Assembly (NCBI GenBank): GCA_905181705.1
Contig: CAJIYP010000003.1
Span: 620,001-684,000 of the forward strand
DNA: 64,000 bases
Reading direction: 5' to 3'
DNA from: Cryomorphaceae bacterium BACL29 MAG-121220-bin8
Lineage (GTDB): Bacteria > Bacteroidota > Bacteroidia > Flavobacteriales > Flavobacteriaceae
Of this stretch, positions 7,913 through 16,807 are shown piece after piece (the first letter of the stretch is position 1; each line of letters starts with the position of its first letter). The position numbers and the translations under genes were made by a program. The notes beneath the pieces were generated by a model, which saw nothing but the letters and a program-made list of their open reading frames with translations, had not been told where the DNA came from and did no database searches.

Positions 7913-8758
7913 ATGAGAAAAATAATTCTAATTATGTCCTTCATAATCCTAGGTTGTGATAACACCAAAACTACTGAAAATAATCAATGGACTTTTGATG
8001 CAACAGATGGATCGTATATTCAATGGAATGGAGATAATTCAAATGCCAATGAAATGCTTCATCATGCTATGAAGCATATGTATAATGTTGAAAACGAGAA
8101 GTCAATGACATTTTTTGAAAAAGTTTTAGAGTACGATCCGTCATTGTTTGGACCTCATGTTGTTCTTGCTGGTTTTTCTTTAGATGGATCTGAAAAACAA
8201 AAAATGCACATACAAAAAGCAAAAGAATTAGTCGCTGATAATAACGAAACTTCTAAAGTCTTTGTTTCACTTCTTGATTTGCCAAAAGGAGGTAACTGGC
8301 CTTTAGTGGCGCAAGGAGCTCATGATATATGGTCAAAGATGCGTGAACTTGAGCCAAAAGGGAAACTCATTCATTACTATTATGCTTTTTCAAATCCAGA
8401 TCCTAATGATAGAATTAAAGAAATGGAATTATTACTGTCTGAGATAAGAGATCAAAAAGGAGATACTAACTCTCTTTCAACAAGCGGAGATCACTCTTAT
8501 ATGATTCCTCCCATTATAAATTCATTAGGTTATTTCTACTATGGAAATGGAGAAAAAGACAAAGCTAAAAATCATTTTGATGAATATTTAAGCCTTTATA
8601 AAAGCTATAACTCATATGATTCAATGGGTGAATTTTATTATAATGAAGGTGATATGGAAAATGCTTTAATAAATTATGAAAAAGCAATTGAAATGTATCC
8701 ATCAGCTTGGTCTGCAAACTCAATGATAGCTAAAATTGGTGAATTAAATAAAAGTTAA
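7913..8758 (+). CDS. TPR-containing lipoprotein
   Basis: Lipobox SFIILGC; TPR-like repeats, e.g. GEFYYNEGDMENALINYEKAIEMYPSAWSA. Confidence 0.7.
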   Translation: MRKIILIMSFIILGCDNTKTTENNQWTFDATDGSYIQWNGDNSNANEMLHHAMKHMYNVENEKSMTFFEKVLEYDPSLFGPHVVLAGFSLDGSEKQKMHIQKAKELVADNNETSKVFVSLLDLPKGGNWPLVAQGAHDIWSKMRELEPKGKLIHYYYAFSNPDPNDRIKEMELLLSEIRDQKGDTNSLSTSGDHSYMIPPIINSLGYFYYGNGEKDKAKNHFDEYLSLYKSYNSYDSMGEFYYNEGDMENALINYEKAIEMYPSAWSANSMIAKIGELNKS

Positions 8759-11040
8759 TTTTTTTTTCTAATATTTAATCTGTAACCTACAAATACTTCC
8801 ATTCCATGATTTGGAGCGTAAGCATAGGATGTGTCAAAATATGGACTAAATCCTTTTTGATAGTTTGGATCGTTATAGCCAACTAATGGAGATTCTTTTT
8901 GTCTGAAATTAAAAACATTTAGCATCCCAAAATAAATTTCATTTTTATTTTTTAAAATGCCATTTACATTAATGTTATGTATGCTAAATGGCTTGCTTTT
9001 AGTTGGTCTAGCTATAGAACTTATCTCTCCATTATCATTCATTTCATAAACAGTTGGCAGTTGCATAACTCCTACGTAATTAGAAGAAGAATTAATAGAC
9101 CATTTTTTATTGATAGGAATTTTTAAATTAAATCCACCACTCCATTTTGGAGAGTGTTCCATATCAAAAAAAGATTCTTTATTGTTTTCAATATCAGAAT
9201 ATCTAACAATTTGATGATTAAAGGTTAAGGAAAAAGCCACTCCATTTAAAAAGGTATGATTTAATGCTCCGCTTATTCCTTTAGAATAGGCATGTCCATC
9301 TGAATTTTCATAAATAATAAAATTTTGATTATCATAATTTGGAATTATTTTATTTGAAAAGTAGGTGTAAAAAAGATCCAAATCAATATTACCAGACCCA
9401 TTTAAGCCAGTATAAATATAATTCGCATTAAAAATTAGACTTTTGGATTCTTCTGGTTTGAGCTCTTCTAAAATTTTAACTTCTCTTTGCCCAGTAATAA
9501 ATGCATGATCCTCAGTAAATAAGTTAACCAGCCTAAATCCTGTTCCAGTGTTTAATCTAAATGACAACCACTCTCCTGGATTATATTTAATATGAAAACT
9601 AGGTGCGTAAATAAAACCATGTTGATTAAAATGGTCTACTCTTAGACCGCCAATTATAGATATTTTATCTGAGGGTTTATATTGATCTTGAATTAATAAT
9701 CCCGGAATTAATTGATTTGAATTATTATTGATAATTGTTCCATTCACAATAGACTCAGTGGCTATAGTATTATCATCATATAAATTATTTTTAATAGAGG
9801 CCCCAAATAGCAGATCATGATTTCTATAGTTTCTGTCTAGGGTGAATTGTGCGAAAAAGATGTCTTGGTTTGCCTGATAATAATCAGATCCATAATAACT
9901 GTTTTGGTCATGCTTTGAAAAGGAGTAGTTTACTTCAAAACCATCAGTAAAAGCAAATTCATATTTACCAAATAATTCAAAACGATTTGTGTAGATACTT
10001 TCTCCGTAAATCAAGCTATCCCCTCTTATTTTTTTATAATTATTATTACTTAAGTACTCTTTCACTCCATTTCTTCTGTCTTCAAAATAATATCTAGCTG
10101 ATATAATAAATTCCTTTTTAGATTGTCTGTGAAAATTCCATTTATTAAAAATTGAAACTCTAGTTAGATTAATATCATCTCCAAAACCATCATTATTATA
10201 ATCATCATAATTGCTTTTTCTATCCCAATTCACTCCAAAATATCCATATGATTTTCCAATATTAGGAGTTAAAGCTAAATTGACAAAACTCTCTTTATGT
10301 GAGGTTCCTTGAGCGTCTAAAGCAAGAAAAGGTTGATCTTTAGGGTTCTTCGTTATGATATTAATTACACCTGCAACTGCTTCTGAACCAAATAAGGTAC
10401 TACTAGGTCCTTTAACAATTTCTAACCTATCTATTATCATATTTGGTATTCCGTTAAGTCCATATACAGATGCTAAATTCCCATACATAGGAATACCATC
10501 AAGTAATACAGAGGTATATGGGCCTTCTAAACCATTTATACTTATTGAATTGGTATAACAAACTCCACATGCTATTACTTCTTGGGCTCCATTAACAAGC
10601 TGAACTATTTCTGTGATATTTGCACCTGCTGAGGGTAGAAATGAATTTATTTTCTTACTAGTTATTACATTAACCTTTACTGGAGATTCTGTTACATACT
10701 CCTCTCTTAAAGATCCTGTAACAACCACTTCATTTAAACCATTTATATCTTCCTCCAAAATTATTTTCAGGTTATTCAAGTCTAATGAAGGATTCTTTAA
10801 AGAAATTTTCTGTGAAATATGGCCTAGAAATGAAACAAATAGTATTTTGTGAATGGAAAGATTTACTTGTAAAACAAACTCTCCATTTTCATCAGAAATT
10901 ACACCAAGATCAGAATCTAATATACTCGCACTAGCATAACTTAAAGATCCAAAATCTGAATTTACAGAACCTTTAATTTCAGTAAATTGAGAAAATATAT
11001 TTAAAGGAATTAATAGTGAAAAAATAAAAAAATATTTCAT
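8755..11040 (-). CDS. TonB-dependent receptor with N-terminal carboxypeptidase-regulatory-like domain and CGVC plug motif
   Basis: Signal peptide, KGSVNSDFGSLSYASASILDSDLGVISDENGEF, plug ACGVCYTNSISINGLEGPYTSVLLDGIPMYG...DRLEIVKGPSSTLFGSEAVAGVINIITK, C-terminal beta-barrel. Confidence 0.93.
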   Translation of the reverse strand: MKYFFIFSLLIPLNIFSQFTEIKGSVNSDFGSLSYASASILDSDLGVISDENGEFVLQVNLSIHKILFVSFLGHISQKISLKNPSLDLNNLKIILEEDINGLNEVVVTGSLREEYVTESPVKVNVITSKKINSFLPSAGANITEIVQLVNGAQEVIACGVCYTNSISINGLEGPYTSVLLDGIPMYGNLASVYGLNGIPNMIIDRLEIVKGPSSTLFGSEAVAGVINIITKNPKDQPFLALDAQGTSHKESFVNLALTPNIGKSYGYFGVNWDRKSNYDDYNNDGFGDDINLTRVSIFNKWNFHRQSKKEFIISARYYFEDRRNGVKEYLSNNNYKKIRGDSLIYGESIYTNRFELFGKYEFAFTDGFEVNYSFSKHDQNSYYGSDYYQANQDIFFAQFTLDRNYRNHDLLFGASIKNNLYDDNTIATESIVNGTIINNNSNQLIPGLLIQDQYKPSDKISIIGGLRVDHFNQHGFIYAPSFHIKYNPGEWLSFRLNTGTGFRLVNLFTEDHAFITGQREVKILEELKPEESKSLIFNANYIYTGLNGSGNIDLDLFYTYFSNKIIPNYDNQNFIIYENSDGHAYSKGISGALNHTFLNGVAFSLTFNHQIVRYSDIENNKESFFDMEHSPKWSGGFNLKIPINKKWSINSSSNYVGVMQLPTVYEMNDNGEISSIARPTKSKPFSIHNINVNGILKNKNEIYFGMLNVFNFRQKESPLVGYNDPNYQKGFSPYFDTSYAYAPNHGMEVFVGYRLNIRKKN

Positions 11041-11054
11041 AATAATTAATGAAA

Positions 11055-11873
11055 CTAACCTAGAGCAACATCTAGAACCATCATCACTATAAATCCTCCT
11101 ATAAATCCAAGTGTAGCTATGTCAGTATTCTTGTCTTGTTGTGTTTCTGGAATAACTTCTTCCACGACAACAAATATCATTGCCCCAGCTGCAAATGCCA
11201 ATGCGTAAGGTAACAAGGGAGTGAAAAATGTTACTGCTACTGCTCCAATAACTGCTGCTATAGGCTCAACAGCAGCTGAAGCTTGTCCGTACATGAAGCT
11301 TTTTCTTCTACTCATTCCTTGTCTTCTAAGTGGCATTGCAACAGCTATACCTTCTGGGAAATTTTGAATTCCAATTCCAATAGCTAGGACTACTGCTCCA
11401 GAAATAGAAGCTTCTGGCAATCCTGCAGCTACACCTCCAAAAAGAACTCCAATTGCAAGTCCCTCAGGGATATTATGAAGTGTAATAGCAAGTGTTAATA
11501 ATGTTGTTCGGTGCCAAGGTGTTTTTATACCTTCTGCTTCTTTAAAATTTATGTGTATGTGAGGCAAAACCTTGTCTAATCCAAAAATAAAAAGTGCCCC
11601 TAAGGCAAATCCTATTGCTGCCGGAATTACTTTTATAAAACCTTCTCCCTCGGACATTTCAATCCCTGGTGCTAATAAGCTCCAAAAACTTGCTGCTACC
11701 ATTACTCCACCTGTAAAACCTAACATTCCATCTAAAACAGTTCGGTTCATTGTTTTAAATAAGAATACAAATGAGGCTCCAAATGCAGTTAAGCCCCAAG
11801 TAAATAACGTGGCTATAAAAGCTCCCATAACTGGGTCTAAACCCTCAAAAAAATTGATAATTTCCTGAAACAT
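11055..11873 (-). CDS. ZIP family metal transporter
   Basis: ALTLHNIPEGLAIGV and GIGIQNFPEGIAVA metal-binding helices. Confidence 0.92.
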   Translation of the reverse strand: MFQEIINFFEGLDPVMGAFIATLFTWGLTAFGASFVFLFKTMNRTVLDGMLGFTGGVMVAASFWSLLAPGIEMSEGEGFIKVIPAAIGFALGALFIFGLDKVLPHIHINFKEAEGIKTPWHRTTLLTLAITLHNIPEGLAIGVLFGGVAAGLPEASISGAVVLAIGIGIQNFPEGIAVAMPLRRQGMSRRKSFMYGQASAAVEPIAAVIGAVAVTFFTPLLPYALAFAAGAMIFVVVEEVIPETQQDKNTDIATLGFIGGFIVMMVLDVALG

Positions 11874-11875
11874 AA

Positions 11876-12532
11876 TTAAATTTTAGTTACATAAATATTG
11901 TTAGCTGATTTTATTGAAATACTTAGATTGGTTTCATCTAAACCGATATGTAAAGAATCATCAAAATCTTCAATATGAAGTATTTCAATATTTGAACCCA
12001 AAGCAATTTTCCTTTTATCTAAAAACTTTAAAAAAGCTGAAGATGAATCCTTAACCCCTACAAACTTTCCTTTTTCACCAATGGACAAATCAGAGAGTAA
12101 AACTTTTGTTGTATACTTAATAAAACCCGCTATGTTTGGGATTGGATCTCCGTGAGGATCTTTAGTTGGATAGCCCAAAAACTTGTCTAGTTCGTTTGTT
12201 AGTTTCTGAGATTTAATATGCTCTAACTGCTCTGCAACTTCATGAACTTCCGACCAATTAAAATTAAGTTTTTCAACTAAAAAAACTTCCCACAAACGAT
12301 GTTTTCTTATGATATTTAATGCTGTTTTCCTTCCGTATTCAGTGAGTAAAGCTCCCTGATATTTTTTATAGGTAATCAATTCTTTATCACACAATTTTTT
12401 TAACATATCAGTTACAGAGGGTGCTTTTGTTTTTAAGCTTTCCGCAATGGCATTAGTACTAACACCGTTTTTCTGGTCAATTGAAAGATGAAAAATAGAT
12501 TTTAGATGGTTTTCTTCACTGAAAGATAACAT
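11876..12532 (-). CDS. DtxR/MntR family metal-dependent transcriptional regulator with C-terminal FeoA-like domain
   Basis: N-terminal HTH (TNAIAESLKTKAPSVTDMLKKLCDKELITYKKYQGALLTEYGRKTALNIIRKHRLWEVFLVEKL) and HEVAEQLEHIKS, HGDPIP motifs. Confidence 0.92.
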   Translation of the reverse strand: MLSFSEENHLKSIFHLSIDQKNGVSTNAIAESLKTKAPSVTDMLKKLCDKELITYKKYQGALLTEYGRKTALNIIRKHRLWEVFLVEKLNFNWSEVHEVAEQLEHIKSQKLTNELDKFLGYPTKDPHGDPIPNIAGFIKYTTKVLLSDLSIGEKGKFVGVKDSSSAFLKFLDKRKIALGSNIEILHIEDFDDSLHIGLDETNLSISIKSANNIYVTKI

Positions 12533-12571
12533 GGGGTAAATATAGACTATTTTTAGAATTAAATAAAAATA

Positions 12572-12591
12572 TTTTTAGATTAACCTAAAAA
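12572..12591. promoter_or_regulatory. Palindrome, candidate DtxR/MntR operator
   Basis: TTTTTAGATTAACCTAAAAA: 9 of 10 symmetric positions pair; lies between the divergent DtxR-type gene and crtY; a degenerate copy TTTTTAGAATTAAATAAAAA starts 22 bp upstream (12550-12569). Confidence 0.6.
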
Positions 12592-12610
12592 TATCGATAA
12601 AGTAATTTCG

Positions 12611-12618
12611 TATCTTTG
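12611..12618 (+). promoter_or_regulatory. Bacteroidota -7 promoter box for crtY
   Basis: TATCTTTG matches TAnnTTTG, 16 bp upstream of the ATG at 12634. Confidence 0.6.
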
Positions 12619-12633
12619 AATTGAAAAATTTTA

Positions 12634-13785
12634 ATGAAACTGGATTACGATTATATTATTTGTGGTGGTGGAGCTTCTGGGCTTTCTATTGCCTCTGGAT
12701 TATCACAAGACTCCTATTTTTTAAACAAAAAAATTCTAATTATAGATCCTGAGTTCCCTAAAAAAGCGGACGACAGAACCTGGTGCTTTTGGGAAAATGA
12801 AAAAAGTCAATGGGACGATTTAACTTTTCATAAATGGGAAAAAGTAATTTTTAAGAGTAAAGAAATCGATAAAGTTATTTCGTTGAATCCTTTAAGATAT
12901 AAGATGCTCAAAAGCATGTCTTATTATAATAAAGGAAATGAGATAGTTTTAAAAAATTCAAATATTAAATCATTAAAAGAAAAAGTAATAGATGTTAAGG
13001 ACAATGGAAACTACTGTGAAGTTATAACAGAAAATGGTCATTATTCTAGCACTAAAGTATTTAATAGCATTTTAAACTGGAAGTTGTTAAAAGACAACAA
13101 GAAATATCCTCTTTTAATTCAACATTTTGAAGGATGGTTTATTAAAACAGAAGAAGACATTTTTAATGAAAAAGAAGCAACTTTTATGGATTTTTCAATT
13201 GAACAAAACTCCAATACTAGATTCATGTATGTACTGCCTTTTTCTAAAAGAGAAGCGCTAGTTGAATACACATTATTTTCAAAAGATATTTTAGACAAAA
13301 AAGGATATAAAAGTGCTATTGTTGATTATTTAAAAAAAGCTGGAATTAAAAATTACACAGTAACCAACAAAGAATCTGGAAAAATTCCAATGACTGGCTT
13401 CCCTTTTCACAAACAAAATTCTAAAAATATAATTTATATCGGCTCTGCAGGAGGTTGGAGTAAACCAAGCACAGGATATACCTTCAAAAATATTGAGAGA
13501 AAAAGTAAAACCCTTTTGAAATTTTTAAAAAAACAAGATAATTTTAAAAAATACTCGAGAAGAACAAGGTTTTGGTTTTACGATTTAATCTTTTTAGATG
13601 TTCTTTATCAGAACAACCATTTAGGAAGAAAACTATTTACTGAAATGTTTAAAAACAATCCTCCAGAATTGATTTTTAAATTTTTGGATGAGAAAAGTAA
13701 TTTTATTGATGAATTAAAAATTATGTCCAGCTTTTCAACATCAATATTTATAAAAACTATTTTAAAAAGAATTTTTAATTTATAA
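12634..13785 (+). CDS. crtY: Lycopene cyclase family protein
   Basis: YDYIICGGGASGLSIASGL FAD-binding start, DDRTWCFWE, GGWSKPSTGYTF motifs. Confidence 0.9.
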   Translation: MKLDYDYIICGGGASGLSIASGLSQDSYFLNKKILIIDPEFPKKADDRTWCFWENEKSQWDDLTFHKWEKVIFKSKEIDKVISLNPLRYKMLKSMSYYNKGNEIVLKNSNIKSLKEKVIDVKDNGNYCEVITENGHYSSTKVFNSILNWKLLKDNKKYPLLIQHFEGWFIKTEEDIFNEKEATFMDFSIEQNSNTRFMYVLPFSKREALVEYTLFSKDILDKKGYKSAIVDYLKKAGIKNYTVTNKESGKIPMTGFPFHKQNSKNIIYIGSAGGWSKPSTGYTFKNIERKSKTLLKFLKKQDNFKKYSRRTRFWFYDLIFLDVLYQNNHLGRKLFTEMFKNNPPELIFKFLDEKSNFIDELKIMSSFSTSIFIKTILKRIFNL

Positions 13786-14751
13786 ATCTCTCTCCATAAG
13801 TTCCTTTGAGAAAAGAATAAATTCATTTTTTTTGTCTTCACTAATACTTAACATATTAATGTATTGAATAGCTTTGTTAGTATACTGATCTACTAATTCT
13901 AATGAATCAATATCTGCCTTTGTTTCCTTAAATAAAGAGGTTACTTTCTTGATTTTATTATTAAAAACAGTATTTGAATTATATAAATCCAAAATATGAT
14001 TTTTTTGAGAATCATTTGAATTTTGAATTGCCATATGATATAAAACGGTTTTTTTATTTTCTAAAATGTCTCCTCCTATCTTCTTGCCTACTTTACTTTC
14101 ATTACCAAAAGTATCTAGATAGTCGTCTTGAAATTGAAATGCTAACCCAAGATTAATTCCATATTGGTATAAATTTTCTTGGTCTTTTTTAGAAGCGTTA
14201 GCAACAATAGCTCCCATTTTTAAAGCACAACCTAATAGAACTGCAGTTTTAAACTTAATCATTTGAATATATTCGTCAAAAACAACATCAGATTTTAATT
14301 CAAAATCCATGTCCATTTGTTGGCCTTCGCAAACTTGTTTGGCAGTCTTATTTAAAAGTTTGTTTAATTCAAAAAAAGTTTCTGAATCATAATTTTCTAA
14401 TAACTGATAAGCCATTATCAGCATTACGTCTCCTGACAAAACACCAGAATTTAATCCCCATTTTTTGTGAACAGTTTCTTTCCCTCTTCTAGTATGTGCA
14501 GAATCCATTATGTCATCATGAATTAAAGTGAAATTATGGAACAACTCAACAGAAAGTGATGCTTCTAGGGCGAGAATAGGATTACAATTAAAAGAGGAGC
14601 ATGACATAAGAGTTAATACTGGACGAACTCTTTTACCACCTATGCCTAAAATATATTTAACAGGGTCATATAAAGAATCTGGCTTATCTCCAAAGGAAAC
14701 TTTTTTTAATCCCTCCTCAAGTATTTTGTTGTATTTCTTTAACGATTCCAT
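13780..14751 (-). CDS. Polyprenyl synthetase family protein (GGPP synthase-like)
   Basis: First Asp-rich motif IHDDIMDSAHTRRG, second FQFQDDYLDTFG. Confidence 0.9.
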   Translation of the reverse strand: MESLKKYNKILEEGLKKVSFGDKPDSLYDPVKYILGIGGKRVRPVLTLMSCSSFNCNPILALEASLSVELFHNFTLIHDDIMDSAHTRRGKETVHKKWGLNSGVLSGDVMLIMAYQLLENYDSETFFELNKLLNKTAKQVCEGQQMDMDFELKSDVVFDEYIQMIKFKTAVLLGCALKMGAIVANASKKDQENLYQYGINLGLAFQFQDDYLDTFGNESKVGKKIGGDILENKKTVLYHMAIQNSNDSQKNHILDLYNSNTVFNNKIKKVTSLFKETKADIDSLELVDQYTNKAIQYINMLSISEDKKNEFILFSKELMERDL

Positions 14752-14848
14752 TAATTATATATATACAAAAATACATTATAAAGAGTTTAAAAAAGACTAT
14801 TCAATGCCAAAACTTTGGAAACTATTTGCGTATTATTAGTTTCCTGTG

Positions 14849-14856
14849 TATATTTG
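14849..14856 (+). promoter_or_regulatory. -7 promoter box upstream of the TetR-RND operon
   Basis: TATATTTG, 19 bp before the TTG start at 14876. Confidence 0.5.
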
Positions 14857-14875
14857 CAGTCCCAAAAAATAAAGT

Positions 14876-15472
14876 TTGAAAGAATTGATTTTAGAAAAAA
14901 CCCGAGAACTTTTTTTGACCATAGGTTTCAAGAGTGTGACCATGGATCACATTGCAAATGAAATGGGGATTTCAAAAAAAACAATTTATAATTTTTTTGA
15001 AAACAAAACTGAACTTGTGAAAGAAGTAACAAGTTACATGTTTAATAGTATTACCAAAGGGATCACCGAAATTAAAAAAACTTCAGACAATCCAATTAGT
15101 GAAATATATGATATTAATCTGTTCTTGATAAAGTACTTAAAAAAAGAAAGTGTTTCCCCATTATATCAGTTAGAAAAGTATTATCCATTGATTCATAAAG
15201 AAATAAACAAAAAACAATTTGACTTTATTACAACTTCTACAACGGGATCACTTAAAAGTGGAATTAAACTTGGCTTATTTCGAAAGGACATAAAAATAGA
15301 CTTTATCTCTAGGCTCTATTTTAAAGGAATGATTGGAATTAGAGATCTTGACACGTTTCCCACAAAATTATACGATCCTGTCAACTTGAAAATTGATTTT
15401 ATTGAATATCACTTAAGAGCTATAGTTACTGAAAAAGGATTAAAAAAATTAAATGTTTTTATTAAAAAATAA
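14876..15472 (+). CDS. TetR/AcrR family transcriptional regulator (TTG start)
   Basis: N-terminal HTH FKSVTMDHIANEMGISKKTIYNFFENKTELV. Confidence 0.9.
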   Translation: MKELILEKTRELFLTIGFKSVTMDHIANEMGISKKTIYNFFENKTELVKEVTSYMFNSITKGITEIKKTSDNPISEIYDINLFLIKYLKKESVSPLYQLEKYYPLIHKEINKKQFDFITTSTTGSLKSGIKLGLFRKDIKIDFISRLYFKGMIGIRDLDTFPTKLYDPVNLKIDFIEYHLRAIVTEKGLKKLNVFIKK

Positions 15473-16800
15473 TGAAGAAAATCGCTTTAATAATATATCT
15501 CGTTTTATTCACTTTTGAATTAAAAAGTCAAAATTCATTCACATTAAACGAGGCCATTGAGTTTGGACTAATAAACAATAGTACCTCTAAAAATGCAGTA
15601 AACGATTTAAAAATTGCTAATGCAAAAAAATGGGAAACAATTGCAACTGGCCTTCCTCAAATCAATTCTTTTATTGAATATAACACTAACATTAAACAAC
15701 CTGTTTCTTTAATTCCTGCAGAATTTTTTGGAGGAAGTCCTGGTGAATTTACTGAGTTATCTTTTGGAACAAAACAGACAATTGATGGTTCTGTCACATT
15801 ATCTCAACTGTTATTTGATGGAACCTATACAGTAGGATTGGCATCTATAAAGCTTTATATGGACATTGCCTATAAAGTCAAAATAAAAACTGGCCAAGAA
15901 GTAAAAAAATCAATTATTGCTGCATATGGAAATGCGCTTGTAAGCCAAGAAAGTGTTAAAATTTTAGAAAAAAATCTTTCTAATATCAAAAGTAATTTAG
16001 AGGAAGTTGAAAAGATCTATAACAATGGTCTTACCGAACTAGAAAATGTGGAACAGCTTAAAATTACTTATGGTTCAATTAAAAATTCACTTGACTACTC
16101 AATTAAACTGAACAAAACCTCACTAAACTTATTAAAACTTATAATAGGCTATGATATTGAAAAAGAAATAGTTCTTAGTAATAGTCTACAAGATTTGACA
16201 CTTAAAAATATACTTGAAAAACAATCTATAGAAAATTTTGAAATAGAGAAAAACATTGATTACCAAATGGCTTTAAATAATTCAAAATCTCAACAGACTC
16301 TATTAACTCTTGAAAAATCAAAAGCTCTTCCAACTTTAAGAGCGTTTATAAAAGGAGGTTATGATGGTAATAATAATTCATTCAAGTTTTTTAAACCAGA
16401 CCAAAAATGGTTTGGTTATTCTATCGCTGGTGTTTCAATGTCTGTTCCAATTTTCAGCTCTTTAAGAAAATCTGCTAAAACTCAACAAGCTCAAATAGAA
16501 TTTGAAAAATCAAAAATTGACTTATCAGAATCCAAAAAGAAAATCATTATACAATTAGATAACGCAAATAGTGAATATCAATATGCTGTGAAGTCATACA
16601 ATAATGCCGTTGAGAACCTTAAACTTGCAGAAAAAATTGAAAGAAAAAATCAAATTAAATTTTTAGAGGGATTAATTTCTGGTCTTGAGCTAAGACAGGC
16701 TCAAATTCAACTTTACTCTATCCAAAATGGATTACTACAATCTATGCTTGAGGTTATCAATAAAAAAACAAACCTGGAAATAATTTTAACTCAGAACTAA
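15472..16800 (+). CDS. TolC family outer membrane protein
   Basis: Signal peptide, coiled-coil repeats, position in a tripartite efflux operon. Confidence 0.9.
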   Translation: MKKIALIIYLVLFTFELKSQNSFTLNEAIEFGLINNSTSKNAVNDLKIANAKKWETIATGLPQINSFIEYNTNIKQPVSLIPAEFFGGSPGEFTELSFGTKQTIDGSVTLSQLLFDGTYTVGLASIKLYMDIAYKVKIKTGQEVKKSIIAAYGNALVSQESVKILEKNLSNIKSNLEEVEKIYNNGLTELENVEQLKITYGSIKNSLDYSIKLNKTSLNLLKLIIGYDIEKEIVLSNSLQDLTLKNILEKQSIENFEIEKNIDYQMALNNSKSQQTLLTLEKSKALPTLRAFIKGGYDGNNNSFKFFKPDQKWFGYSIAGVSMSVPIFSSLRKSAKTQQAQIEFEKSKIDLSESKKKIIIQLDNANSEYQYAVKSYNNAVENLKLAEKIERKNQIKFLEGLISGLELRQAQIQLYSIQNGLLQSMLEVINKKTNLEIILTQN

Positions 16801-16807
16801 TATTAAA

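Noticed and set aside
4542-12532. Classic FtrABCD/P19 iron-uptake system
   Set aside because: No Ftr1-type permease or FtrA/C/D-like genes are visible, so the known system cannot be claimed.
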